Positions 32,870 through 43,659 of a stretch of 64,000 nt of DNA are shown piece by piece. The notes beneath the pieces were generated by a model. The model had not been told where the DNA came from, ran no database searches, and saw nothing but the letters and a program-made list of their open reading frames with translations. Position numbers and translations under genes: made by a program. Source of the DNA: Acanthosoma haemorrhoidale (lineage: Eukaryota > Arthropoda > Insecta > Hemiptera > Acanthosomatidae); assembly GCA_930367205.1 (NCBI GenBank), contig OV884009.1, forward strand, positions 99,655,189 to 99,719,188, given 5' to 3'. Each line of letters starts with the position of its first letter. Position 1 is the first letter of the stretch.

Positions 32870-34700
32870 TAACTGATGATCCAACGAAAAATTGTTAAGA
32901 ATGCCAAAGATAATAATTGAGCGTAAATGAACAATAGATTAATGGAAAAATAATTACTATACTCGTTATGTAGGGTAGTAATACTCTTATTGGCAGTAGG
33001 TTATATTATAACTTATATATGTATATATTAACCATAATTATAACCAAATAAATGTCATTAAAACTGTGGCGACAGGTTTTCTGCAGGTTGTTTTAAGCCA
33101 TCAAAATATTTCTGGTACCATGGAGCAGCTATCATATTCACCGTCCCGAGAAATTAAAATCACGCTCGATTAAATCGAACTTTTAGTAGAGACTTATAAA
33201 ATAACAATCTGTTTAATGAGGAAAAGTCATTAAGTTTGTAAATCAACAAAGAAACATTCGTGTTTTGTAGATGAGTACTAAAGATAACACCAATATTTTG
33301 CAGAAGATTTATTCTGTTGTTGCTGAAGATGTATCAGACTTTTTTTAAAGTAATCATTATTTTTTTTTAGCATCCTCTATTGTACAGTGCACTTTTGTTA
33401 GTAAAAGAACAACAGGTTTTATGGCGGAGGACTAATGGGTTATCCTAAAAAGGATTATTTTCAATAAAAAAGAAGAAAAACTCTGAAAGGAAGGAAACAA
33501 AACCAAATTAACAAACCAGCCTACATGTTTACCAAAAAAAGAAAGAAAAAAAAGAGTGAGAGGGTTGGTCGGGTCAAATAACACATACCGTAAGAAAGAT
33601 CAGGCACCATCCTCGTTATGGGGTTAATGGATTCAGGGAATCTTGTTCTCTCTCACCCAGACCAGTGGTTATCTGCTTTTTCATCATTACCTCTCAATTT
33701 GCATTATTTGTATTACGGCCTCTCTTAAATCCGCTTATAATCCATTATAAATAAATATAATATATCAGTAATAATATAATTACCTAGTATAGCATTTAAG
33801 TATAGTCAAATTTAGCTGAATGAGGTTCATTCAGAATTCCATCAGAAATCGATATATCAAATTTTCTCCATTGATCAATTTGAAATAGGTACGATGTATC
33901 GTCTTTCAACTGTATATTTGAAAGTACCTACTGAAATTAACTGTGAAGGTCGTACTGCTGTCTAAAAATAATACTTCTTGAATGATAACCATTTGGCCAG
34001 TTGACTGGTGTTCTTGGGACATTTAGTATTTTGAAATGTTTTTTTTATTATTTTTTTTTTCCTCTATAGCCCCTTTAAATTTCCAGATAATTATATAGAA
34101 TTATAGATCCTCAGGTGAATCTATTTACAAATTATTTTGTATTTCCTGTAGCATCACTACATTATATACAGGTTTTGTTATTTTATAGAAATTATATAAT
34201 GAATAAACAAGTATAATGAAAAAGATTATACGTGACTGGACTAAACTGGCTAATAATTATCTATTTGATAGAAGAAAATTATTTTCACTGGAATAAAGTT
34301 TAAATCCCACTTATTAGGAGCCTATTGTACATATTCAACGAGCAAGTACGTAATTTGTTTTTACTTGTCCGTAAAATCGTCATTGTAATGTGAATAACTA
34401 CAAATATTTTTGCACCCTTATCGGTATAATTAATTTGGCAAGCAAAATTATCTTATCCGGATTATATTCGTTCATATTACGGAGAATCCTATGCGTTATA
34501 TAGAGGTGTGGATAGCTACAAAGGAATTAATTTAAGTTTGTCTATTTCGAGTTAGACCATGTAAACTTTTTCCTACAAAATTGCTCTGATAATTTTGTCA
34601 TACTATGGCTATCAGTGTTTATATCGATCGCTTTTTAGTTTTTCATGGAAATATCCAAATATTCCCCAACTTCTTCCACAGGTATTTTCATAGTTATTAC
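32870..34700. other. AT-rich stretch without recognised genes
   Basis: No ORF above 80 codons with a motif. A-rich and T-rich runs only. Confidence 0.5.
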
Positions 34701-34719
34701 TCAAGAAGTATTATTTTTA

Positions 34720-35308
34720 AGACAACAATACGACCTTCACAGTTACTTGCAACTATACTTTCAAAAAGAGTACATAAAGTACATACTACTTCAAAGGATA
34801 TCCCATCTTTCAATAGAAAATAAATTACTAATCTACAAAGTTATACTTATGCCAATCTGGACATACAGAATAGAGCTATGGGGGACAGCAAAAAATATCC
34901 AACCACCCTAATCCCGTAGTATAGTCATAGCACTGCACCTCCCATCCCTATAATCCTCCTCAGAGACTGAAACGGCAGCGGCCTCGTGACATGCTATAAA
35001 TGCGTGACAATGGGAGTCCTGGCAAAGGCCAGTTTCTGTCCTGAGCGTATGTAGCCCTCGCGCTCTTCGTCAGCCTCCGCTGGCTTGTATCCAGTGACGC
35101 GGCTGATGGAGGAGCGTGGGGGACTTCCCAAGACTCCGCTCGCGAGGGGGTGACAGCCATGTGGATTTGGGAGGCCTCTGGGCTGTTTGTAAATATTGTA
35201 TGAATGAGCGAGTGAATGATGAATTGTAAATGTGATATGAACATTTATCTCAATTACTTATTGCCTAATAAGGCAGATTGTAACTTTAGCACAATAAAGA
35301 AGTTAAAT
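34720..35308 (+). mobile_element. Jockey-like 3' end
   Basis: Contains the ORF2 C-terminal block HLSIENKLLIYKVILMPIWTYRIELWGT, then a deletion, then QRLKRQ-type sequence and the 3' UTR (with GGGGGACTTCCCAAGACTCCGCT), ending ...AGCACAATAAAGAAGTT. The same order is seen at 60.08-60.79 kb. Several hundred bases present in that copy (FQSKVLRTIV region) are missing here. No poly(A) tail remains. Confidence 0.78.
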
Positions 35309-35495
35309 ATGTAGTTATTTTCAAGTTGTTATCAGTTCACCACTTCAACTATACCTTAATTGCTCAGGTTATCTTTAAAATATAAAACCACTGCTTAATA
35401 GATATGACAATGAAATTATCGTACAACAATGCTAAGTTAAAAGATTTTGCTGCAAGGTTAAATATCGATACACCAATATATCTATCAAATTCCTT

Positions 35496-35580
35496 TTATT
35501 GTGCTAAAATTACAATCTGCCTTATTAGGCAATAAGTAATTGAGATAAATGCTCTCATTCATACCATATTTACATATATC
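35496..35580 (-). mobile_element. Jockey-like 3' end stub (minus)
   Basis: TTTATTGTGCTAAAATTACAATCTGCC and following bases are the reverse complement of the tail at 35.24-35.30 kb. The two stubs point towards each other with about 190 bases between. Confidence 0.75.
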
Positions 35581-36930
35581 TACATTACATTACATATATC
35601 TATGTCAAAAAATAAATATATTAACTAAACTTTTAAGACAGCATTAAGCATCAATATAAAAAATTATTAACACTCTACAAGACTCACTTACTTGATGGTA
35701 TTCAAAAGAGAAAACACTTGTTGCATAGCAATGTTTCTACTAATTTCTTTCCTTAGTTAACATTTCTATTCTTTCCAAATCCATTTACTTACACCTTGCA
35801 CATTACACAGTTATTATTTCTTTTTACTATTATCATAATTTTTATTACACACCCACGAAAGAAAATAACACTTTTTTATTTTACGTGATTACAAAAATTT
35901 TAAATTACAATGACTTTGAAATTAAATTACTCATTTTAGGATAACGATATCTTAAGATAAAAAAAATAAGAGTAAACAGTTTATTGCAATCCAATAATGA
36001 ATATGAAGTCTCTTAACTAAGTACTTTGGAACTTAAATTATGACTTAATAATTTCCTCTACTTTTCGTATTACATTTATTTCTAATATTTACATGATAAA
36101 AATAATCTTATGCTAATATGCAATGGATCTGGTCCAAGCAAACAAACTAACATCATCGCTGTTGATTACACGTATAGTTTTGTATATTTGTATTTTGAAC
36201 GTTGCTTGATGAAGGATCAAAATTACTCTAAGACCTACTTTTCGAACCCCTTTCGAATCTTGCATGTTTAATAGTGTAGAGTGTATGTACAAAAGTACAC
36301 GTATAATCAAAAGCGATAATTATGATAGGTGCTTTTATTAGTCCGGATGGAAATAGTTGTTTGGGCTTTCCGAGAGGAGAAGGCGTGTGAGCAGTGATAT
36401 ATTATGCTCCAGTCACGAGCCGAGTTTCATACATTACTCACGCCCTTATTTATTTCCGTAATGGCATGGATTGTAATTTTGTGGACGGTGGACGGAGAAT
36501 CCAGCTCACTCATGGCTGGTCAAAGGCAGCCACTAAAGAAAGAATAATTGGCGAAATTAAGGGGACAGAAAGCAAGCACATGAAGGGCGAAACAACTAAC
36601 CAACTAGTTTATTCATTCCAAGTTTAAATACCTCCGGGGATTTCACAATGCAGCAAATAAAAACCTTCCAGTTTTTTGTCTCCGCTCACGCTAGCTCCAT
36701 GGTTCTGTATGATGAACTCACCTGTATTCCATTTGATGTCTCATAATAAACAGGAATCATCCACGTCTTGTATCATATGCCAATTATTCCACCATTACTA
36801 ATTCTTCATCATGCCAATGAAATTAATAGTAATGAATCTAACAATAATAATTTATTATTGAATATACGTTATTTGGATCAACATTTTTATTGCTTCTGAT
36901 AATTAAAGGAGAGGAATTTAGTTTGAAAAT
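35580..36930. other. AT-rich stretch without recognised genes
   Basis: A patch with more G and C at 36.35-36.7 kb carries a 77-codon plus ORF (36394-36627) without motifs. I see nothing else. Confidence 0.45.
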
Positions 36931-36931
36931 A

Positions 36932-36947
36932 TATTATTATTATTATT
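36932..36947 (-). repeat. (AAT)n 3' tail of the LOA-like element
   Basis: Plus-strand ATATTATTATTATTATT is the reverse of an (AAT)n tail. Simple-repeat tails in place of poly(A) are typical of I-superfamily elements. Confidence 0.75.
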
Positions 36948-37011
36948 TTGTTCCGGCATTTGTGCACCGCGGCCTCAGTGAGACCTATTGTGCGCCGTCC
37001 ATGTCCCTGTC

Positions 37012-40000
37012 CTATATATGTGACAGGCCCACGGCCTTTGCAAATCTGAGGATACCGAATGGATCGATCAGTTCACATAGTTTGGGGTCTACAATGCGAT
37101 CACTACCAAAGTGAAGGTATCGCCTTCTAGCTAGGTTATCACAGTCACATATTATATGACGTGCCGTTTCTCCCTCTTTCTTGCAGAATCTGCAGATTGG
37201 TGATCCAACTATCCCCAAATTAAAGAGGTGTTTGTTTAACCGACAGTGACCTGTATAGAGTCCTGTCACACTTTTGAGTGTCCACCTGTCCATTGATAGA
37301 AGTGCTGAGCTTCTTCTCTTACAGGGTCCATCAAGAAACAGTTTCGAGTGTTCCTGTTTCTTAGTTTCTCTCCAAGAGAGTCTTGCCCTGTCCTCTAAAG
37401 CTAATTTTATACGCCTTTTAGCGTAGCTGAGGCTGATACCACATATGGGTTCAGGTGCAAGAGGTGTCTGTTCTGAGCCCACCCTTGCAAGGCCATCTGC
37501 CTTCTCATTGCCTGTGATGCCTGTGTGTCCTGGCACCCAGTCGATTCTAACCTTATTGGCTAGCGAGAGTGTGTTTAGGTTGTTTTTGCACTCCTCAACC
37601 AAATAAGATCTGGTCGTATAGCTTCTCAGGGCGCCAATTGCAGCCTGGCTATCCGTGAAAATTGTGATCAGTCTGTTTCTTACACCCTCCCCAATTAAGG
37701 TTTGGGTACAGACATTGATCGCCATCACTTCGGCCTGAAAGACCGAGGTGTGTCTACCTAAAGGAATAGAAATCCCAGATTCTGGTTTATCTTTCCTCCA
37801 TATGCCGGCCCCTGATCCGTTTTCTGTTAGTGAGCCGTCTGTATAGCAATTAATCCCATTACACAGTTTATGTGGTTTGGTCTTTGTGTTTACCGCACAG
37901 TATAAGACGTCTGTGTGTTTCTTAACTTGTAGGTCAGAGTGCATTGACAGCACCTCGTCCTCATCAATTCTTCTGAACAAGTTCCCATGCCCCATGTGAG
38001 TCATGACTTTGGATCTTGTTCCTGATTTCGCAAGTCTGTAAGCCACGTTCAAGGCTTGCGCTTCTACTTCTATGTGCAGTGGATTCAAGTTCAATAAGAC
38101 TTCCATTGCAGCAGTTGGAGTTGTACTCATGGCACCAGTAATCATGAGACATGAGAGCCTCTGTAATTTGCCAAGCAAAGTTTTATTTTTACTAATGCTA
38201 CCTCTGTGCCACCACACCATAGAGGCATAGAGCACCATTGGTCTCACTGCTGCGGTATATAGCCAGAATAACATTCTGGGTTGTAGTCCCCAGGTCCTAC
38301 CCACAGCCCTTTTACATGCATAGAGGCATCGAAGTGCCTTCATAGTAGTATTCCTGATGTGTTTGGACCAGTCCAATTTACTATCCAGAGTAACCCCTAG
38401 ATGCTTTACCTCACTACAAATGCTTACCTGTGTCCCCCCTATATAGGGTGGTCTAACTATAGCATTTCTTTTGTTAGTGAAGATACAGAGATTTATCTTC
38501 TGGGGATTGATTCCTAAACCATTCTTTTCACACCAATCCCTCAAAAGATCCATCGATGCGGAAAGCAACCCAGAAATGGTTTCTGAGAACTTGCCCCCTA
38601 TGAGCACAGCAATGTCATCAGCATATCCCTGTGCGTAGAACCCTGCAGAGTTTAGGTTTGTTAACAATGAGTCAACGACCAAACACCACAGTAATGGAGA
38701 TAACACCCCTCCCTGTGGACATCCTCCCACTGGCTTCATCCACAGTTTGGTTTGTCCCAATTGTGATTGTAAAATCCTATTCTCTAGCATGGTGTTTATC
38801 CAGCTAGAGACTAAGGAACTAATCCCCTTTCTTTCTAAGGCCGATGCCATAGTGTTATAGGGTGTGCGATCAAAGGCACCTTCTATATCAACAAAGATGC
38901 CTACCATTATTTCTTTATGAACTAGGGATCTCTCAATCCTGGAAACCAGGTGGTGGAGAGCAATTTCACAGGATTTTCCTGCCTGGTAAGCGAATTGAGC
39001 GCTATGGAGCGGTCGTTCTACCAGTATTCCATCCCTAATATGTCTGTCTATGACCTTTTCCAAGGTCTTCATCAAAAAAGAAGTAAGACATATTGGTCTG
39101 TAAGACTTGGGTTCGTCATAGGACTCTTTCCCAGGTTTTGGTATGTAGCACACTTTTGCCATCCTCCAGCTTACTGGAATATAGCTCAGTGCCAAGCTTC
39201 CCTTTAACAAGGTAAGTATAAGGGGCCTAATTACTGGTAGGCCTTTTTGTAGCAAGGCTGGGAAAATCCCATCAGTTCCAGGTGATTTGAAGGGAGCAAA
39301 AGAATTGATTGCCCACTCCACTCTTGCAGAATTGACAATTTTATTTGCTTCTGCCCAGTTACCCTTGCAACTAGTGTGTTCACAGTTGGTAGGGTCATTA
39401 TTAATCGTATCCATCAGTCCGCAGCCAGGAAAATGCGCGCGCGCCAGGGCACCGAGGGTTCCTTCCTCAGAATCCGTATAGCCCCCTCCCACCCTGACGG
39501 AGCCCAATACTCCCCTGTCAGACTGCTTGGATAAGATCCTATTTACTCTAAACATGGAAGTTGTATCGTTTATTTCGCTACAAAATTTCTTCCACGCCCT
39601 TCTTTTAGCCTTTCTGACTTCTTTGTTATAATCAGTGAGTGCACGTTTATAAGTGTCCCATCTGCCTGATCTTTTGGCCGCGTTAAAGAGTTTACGTGTA
39701 AGAGCTCTTAACTTGCCAAGTTTATTGTTCCACCAGGGACAGTTCCTGTTGGATCTAACATTACATACAGTGTTATTATCAGTGTATGACTTAATTATTG
39801 CCTCAGTCAATGTTGAGTTTAAATGTTCCAAATGCCAGTTGCTACTCACCACTCTAGGACAGCATTTGACCTCCTCCTCAAGCTGTGTATAGTAGGTTTC
39901 CCAGTTTGTAAGTTTGGGATTCCTATACACAGCTTCGGACGTGATGTTACCACTTAGATCAAATCTAATGTATCTATGATCTGAGCATGACTCTTCTTCA

Positions 40001-40611
40001 GAGACGTGCCAGCCTTTAACCCTTAGGCTTATAGTGCGTGTGCTAAGGGTTATGTCAATGACCTCAGATCTGATTCTATTGTTAAAAGTGGCAATATTGC
40101 CTCTGTTTAGAATGTCTAGGTCATTACTAGTTATGTACTCTACTAAACACTCACCTCTCTGGTTGTTGTTCTTGCTCCCCCAGAGCTGATGGTGAGCGTT
40201 CGCGTCAAGCGATGCTATAAGCTCGCCCCTTAGGCCAGTCCCTTCCGTTAGCTTACTAAGTGCCTCGGTCGGGACTTCTTCTTCATATGGGAGGTAGACA
40301 GATGCAATCGTCAACCTCCCACCTTGATTTCCCTCGTTAAGGGCCATTTGAGCTGCTGCTAAATCTCTAGAACAATATTGCCATAGAGGCAGCATTTTAA
40401 GACTGCTCTTATGCAGGATACAGGCTCTGGCACGCGTGGGTACAGAAATAATCTCATACCCACGCATCGCCAGCCCCCCCATCCTACCCTTATACAGGTA
40501 AGGTTCTTGTATTAGAATGATATCAATATCCTTACCTCTCACATACTGCTGCAGAACACCACATGCTGCAATACAGTGGTGCAGATTAATTTGCAGCAGC
40601 CTTACCACCAT
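37012..40611 (-). CDS. ORF2: endonuclease, reverse transcriptase, RNase H
   Basis: 1,199 codons. Approximate residues: AP-like endonuclease 1-220 (INLHHC; IQEPYL; SLDANAHHQLWGS near 136; CSDHRYIRF near 210). Reverse transcriptase spans 440-760 (KSYRPICLTSFLMKTLEKVI; IEGAFDRTPY; GCPQGGVLSPLLW; catalytic YADD at 663-666). RNase H spans 918-1050 (YTDGSLTENGSGAG; FQAEVMAI; FTDSQAAI; VPGHTGITGNEKAD). A C-terminal CX2CX8HX4C zinc finger lies near 1139-1155. All catalytic residues are visible. The endonuclease nicks target DNA and the RT copies element RNA from the nick. The ATG lies two bases after the ORF1 stop, suggesting coupled translation. Ends at TAG (37012-37014). Confidence 0.95.
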   Translation of the reverse strand: MVVRLLQINLHHCIAACGVLQQYVRGKDIDIILIQEPYLYKGRMGGLAMRGYEIISVPTRARACILHKSSLKMLPLWQYCSRDLAAAQMALNEGNQGGRLTIASVYLPYEEEVPTEALSKLTEGTGLRGELIASLDANAHHQLWGSKNNNQRGECLVEYITSNDLDILNRGNIATFNNRIRSEVIDITLSTRTISLRVKGWHVSEEESCSDHRYIRFDLSGNITSEAVYRNPKLTNWETYYTQLEEEVKCCPRVVSSNWHLEHLNSTLTEAIIKSYTDNNTVCNVRSNRNCPWWNNKLGKLRALTRKLFNAAKRSGRWDTYKRALTDYNKEVRKAKRRAWKKFCSEINDTTSMFRVNRILSKQSDRGVLGSVRVGGGYTDSEEGTLGALARAHFPGCGLMDTINNDPTNCEHTSCKGNWAEANKIVNSARVEWAINSFAPFKSPGTDGIFPALLQKGLPVIRPLILTLLKGSLALSYIPVSWRMAKVCYIPKPGKESYDEPKSYRPICLTSFLMKTLEKVIDRHIRDGILVERPLHSAQFAYQAGKSCEIALHHLVSRIERSLVHKEIMVGIFVDIEGAFDRTPYNTMASALERKGISSLVSSWINTMLENRILQSQLGQTKLWMKPVGGCPQGGVLSPLLWCLVVDSLLTNLNSAGFYAQGYADDIAVLIGGKFSETISGLLSASMDLLRDWCEKNGLGINPQKINLCIFTNKRNAIVRPPYIGGTQVSICSEVKHLGVTLDSKLDWSKHIRNTTMKALRCLYACKRAVGRTWGLQPRMLFWLYTAAVRPMVLYASMVWWHRGSISKNKTLLGKLQRLSCLMITGAMSTTPTAAMEVLLNLNPLHIEVEAQALNVAYRLAKSGTRSKVMTHMGHGNLFRRIDEDEVLSMHSDLQVKKHTDVLYCAVNTKTKPHKLCNGINCYTDGSLTENGSGAGIWRKDKPESGISIPLGRHTSVFQAEVMAINVCTQTLIGEGVRNRLITIFTDSQAAIGALRSYTTRSYLVEECKNNLNTLSLANKVRIDWVPGHTGITGNEKADGLARVGSEQTPLAPEPICGISLSYAKRRIKLALEDRARLSWRETKKQEHSKLFLDGPCKRRSSALLSMDRWTLKSVTGLYTGHCRLNKHLFNLGIVGSPICRFCKKEGETARHIICDCDNLARRRYLHFGSDRIVDPKLCELIDPFGILRFAKAVGLSHI

Positions 40612-40613
40612 GA

Positions 40614-41885
40614 TCAGTGCCCGCCGGCCCCCGGAGGGCCACCCCGAGGCGGACGCCGGGAGACAGCGCCAAACCCAGGCCTCCCCATCACAGAGGGCCC
40701 AGACCCAGCGCGCCCCCCAGCCCCCGCCACGGGGCCACCCCCCGCAGCCGCCATAGTCATCGCCTTGGGGCCATCCTTTGGAGTTGGCAAATTCGTCGTA
40801 GCGATCCCCTTCGACTCCTCCACCTCGGGATCGCTCCTTGCCTCCTCCACCTTATCACCCGCCTTCCTCTCCTGTACTGCTTTCAGCGGCTTCTTCTTAT
40901 CCAATACCCTGAGAGCGACCTTAGTGAACCCATAGTTCACCTTAAGCTTCCGCTTCTCAAGGTATTCCATGCTAGTCTCTGGGGCAGACAGGATCGCAAA
41001 GAAGCCATGCTTCTCCACCTTGGTGCCCAGGAGTCTCCATAATCCAATATCAGGTACCCTAAAGTTTTGGGTCCTGATCCTCTTCATGAAATAACCTTCC
41101 AGAGGCATTTCTCCTGTAATGAAGGTTCCTACCTTCACGGTTTTATGAAGCTCCTCCACCTTTCCTACGCGGAGCTCCAGATCCCCACTCATGTTAAAAT
41201 TGGGTACTATAATCGACAACCAGTCCTTGGTCTCCTGGTTGTCGCAGATTATGACACAGGCTCCCACATGTGGGTAAATTCCGCTGAATTCAGCCTGTGT
41301 CCCTTTCTCTTCTTCCAGCTGATCGACAAATTTCATCAGCTGGCCCTTCATCTCCTCGCAATTCTCCTTCGTCAGCTGAGTGGACGGATATCCACTAGGG
41401 ATAATCGCCACCCTGCTTCCTCCGGCAGCAATCGCGTAGGATGCAATGCTAGTATCCCCACCCCTATGCCTCTTTGCCGTAGGCGCAGAGGTACCGGGTG
41501 AGGACCTAATCCTTTTCTCTGGAGCGCACCCAGACCCTGCCGTATTCCCGGACCCCGAAGGTCCTGGACGTCCGGCCGGATCCTCAGGTGGCCCTCCAGC
41601 CAACATTGCCCTCCTCCACTTCTTCCTCTGGGCTCCAGAGAACTTGTGCTTGGAGGTCTCGCCTGCATCCTTGGATGCAGCGTCCCTACCAGGCGCCAAG
41701 CTTTCTGGCTCCATTACCAGTCCACTTGCCTCCTCTACAAGCGTCGCAAGCGAGCTCATAGAGGCTTCATCGTCCACTACCTCAGCGCCAAGGTCCATTG
41801 AAGGCCCCTGGGCTGAGTCCTCTCCGCTGATCATGCTGACCAGCTCCTCCATGTCTTCATTATTATTTTTGTTACTTTTACTCAT
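40614..41885 (-). CDS. ORF1: RNA-binding-type protein with DUF4780-like domain
   Basis: 423 codons from the ATG at 41883-41885, which has A at -3 (AACAAAATGA); the frame is open further upstream but only without ATG. Acidic N-terminus (residues 1-90), basic stretch with KFSGAQRKKWRRAM near 105, Gly/Pro/Ser-rich linker, then about residues 165-335 resembling Pfam DUF4780 (IIPSGYPSTQLT; FSGIYPHVGACVIICDNQ; LWRLLGTKVEKHGFF). The Gly/Ala/Pro/Arg-rich tail ends GGPPGAGGH. No CCHC knuckle is present. ORF1 proteins of such elements package element RNA; that role is inferred here. Stop TGA at 40614-40616. Confidence 0.88.
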   Translation of the reverse strand: MSKSNKNNNEDMEELVSMISGEDSAQGPSMDLGAEVVDDEASMSSLATLVEEASGLVMEPESLAPGRDAASKDAGETSKHKFSGAQRKKWRRAMLAGGPPEDPAGRPGPSGSGNTAGSGCAPEKRIRSSPGTSAPTAKRHRGGDTSIASYAIAAGGSRVAIIPSGYPSTQLTKENCEEMKGQLMKFVDQLEEEKGTQAEFSGIYPHVGACVIICDNQETKDWLSIIVPNFNMSGDLELRVGKVEELHKTVKVGTFITGEMPLEGYFMKRIRTQNFRVPDIGLWRLLGTKVEKHGFFAILSAPETSMEYLEKRKLKVNYGFTKVALRVLDKKKPLKAVQERKAGDKVEEARSDPEVEESKGIATTNLPTPKDGPKAMTMAAAGGGPVAGAGGRAGSGPSVMGRPGFGAVSRRPPRGGPPGAGGH

Positions 41886-42310
41886 TTTGTTCCCACGAAA
41901 GCGGGGGAAGTTACTCTGCAGGTACTGCCCCCTCTCCCTGCAGAGGGCATTTAATACAATGGGGTGCGCCTGGTGCCTCAAGGGGGTCGATTAAAGACAG
42001 TGCATTTTTATACACCCCCTGCCATTCAGCCACAGCTCGAGCTCCTCTACACTTGGCTTGGGTGTTAAGGAGATCTCCACCTGGATTTCATGGGGAGATC
42101 CCGCCTCTGTCGTCCGCGAGTCCATCGGACTCCCCAGGGGGTACCACGTGGAGGTGACAGTAGGCGTTGGTAGGGATAGGTCAGACTGGGAGTTCACAAG
42201 CAGTGAGTAGGGCACTATTGCTTGATTCCTCCGCTACGAGTAAAGGAGACCCCCGCACCTGTCTCCCTCTCTAGTCTTTCCATTACCCTACCCATTTACC
42301 CCCCTATATA
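41886..42310 (-). promoter_or_regulatory. 5' UTR of the LOA-like element, with a 74-codon upstream ORF
   Basis: GC-rich compared with the flanks. An upstream ORF (42215-41991, MPYSLLVNSQSDLSL...) ends 105 bases before the ORF1 ATG. Elements of this group use an internal promoter near the 5' end; no such motif can be pinned down by eye. Past 42.3 kb the sequence changes to (TA)n and AT-rich host-like DNA. Confidence 0.6.
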
Positions 42311-42319
42311 CTTACTATA

Positions 42320-43650
42320 TATATATATACTTACTAAAAGATTCTTAAGGTAATGAAAGAAATTTATTTTGATCAATAAATAGATTTCGTGAAATTTACT
42401 ATTCTTTCAAGTAAGAAATTTTTATAGTGGTCGCACTATTATTAATAACAGGCAAAGGGAAAAAATATTGGCAAGTAGGAGAATATTTCTTAGTAGTAAT
42501 GTAGATAAGCACTAAAATCTAAGCATGGCCATGATGGATTTTTCAATTGAAATAATAAATTTCACATTGCCTCAGTTAGAAAAAACGTATACAAATAATA
42601 GAGTGTACATAATATAACTCATTGAAAGTTATAATCACTTGGCGAAATATTTATTTTTACTTACTATGACCGCAGATATTATCATATTATATTTGTTAAT
42701 TTATTTGTATTTTTATTATATCATATTGTTGTATTTACGTACAATGTCTGTATATTAATATTTGATGTGTCCATTAGACTGGTGAGCATGCTGCGTAGTT
42801 ATAAACTCATTGTATTTGGGATGCCAGTCTTAAAATAATTAGTAAAATTATTTGAAAATATAATACATTTTTTTTTAAATTACGGATAAGCAAGGGTTAG
42901 TTAATTGGCGAAAGTTCTGCATCTCACCTCAAGATCTTTTTTAAGCAATTTTCAGTCACCGACTTGCTTCAGGTGGGAAGTGTTTCTATACCTAATTTCG
43001 TTTTGATATATTCAAAAAATACAGTTTCATTCGTAATTTAGTTTGGAAAAAAATTTACAATTGTCGTCAAAAAATTTACAACCGGCACACGTAAAATGAT
43101 GTGTGGCTCGAGTTCAACCGATGATAATTCTTTAAATTTAATATGATAATTGTTATAAACATAATATGTTTGTGATACGAGTTTATCCAGTTATTGTTAT
43201 GTCCACAGTACAAATATCAAATATGGACAAGATGTACATATGTATATATTGTTAAATACTACATTTCCAATTTTCTTTTTTCTGATCGGTCCAATGATTC
43301 TTTTAAAGTCGTTGCTTCACCGATCACTTTGAACGGGAGCACGACCCTCACTAAAGCCTAGGCGTGAATTAACCTTTCTGTCTTCAACGCCACCCGGCTC
43401 ACTCTCATTGGCCAAGGGCGAGACCACATGTTCGGTTTTTGAATTAATCAAAATCAAAAATATCAGGTGGTGGATTATGGAAAATCAAAAATCTAAAACA
43501 TCTTAAATGCCAAAATAGTCTATACTCAGCAGCTGGAGATATGACATAACTACAAGTTTGTCTCCCCGAATCGGCTCAAGGCGATTCACAGGTATCTGGG
43601 AAACCAAGCACCAAGGCGCAAGGGGGTGCAAACTGTTTTGCTGAAACAGC
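42320..43650. other. AT-rich stretch without recognised genes
   Basis: Starts with a TATATATA patch. Around 42.74-42.83 kb a block (TATTAATATTTGATGTGTCCATTAGACTGG...) has a loose counterpart near 53.09 kb and may be an old repeat. No gene seen. Confidence 0.45.
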
Positions 43651-43659
43651 TGCCGAAGA

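Larger units (their letters stand above)
36932..42310 (-). mobile_element. LOA-like non-LTR retrotransposon, apparently full length
   Basis: Minus-strand element of about 5.4 kb: GC-rich 5' UTR (about 42310-41886), ORF1 (41885-40614), ORF2 (40611-37012), a short 3' UTR (37011-36948) and an (AAT)n tail (36947-36932). Endonuclease, reverse transcriptase and RNase H in one ORF2 place it in the I superfamily. The start INLHHCIAACGVL...IDIILIQEPYLYKGRMGGL is closest, by my reading, to the LOA/Bilbo group. Base composition is clearly richer in G and C than the surroundings. Both ORFs are open end to end, so this copy may be active. The exact 5' end and target duplication are not resolved because of (TA)n sequence. 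Confidence 0.88.

Noticed and set aside
36394..36627. 77-codon ORF in a patch of higher GC content
   Set aside because: No motif, no splice signals and no similarity within the window; kept only as part of a gene-free stretch.
41886..41981. Upstream extension of ORF1 to 41981
   Set aside because: It would need TTG as start; the ATG at 41883-41885 has good context and suits the family length.
40517..42000. Plus-strand ORFs of up to 182 codons over the LOA-like ORF1
   Set aside because: They are antisense shadows of a GC-rich coding region; the minus-strand frame has the domain and a proper start.
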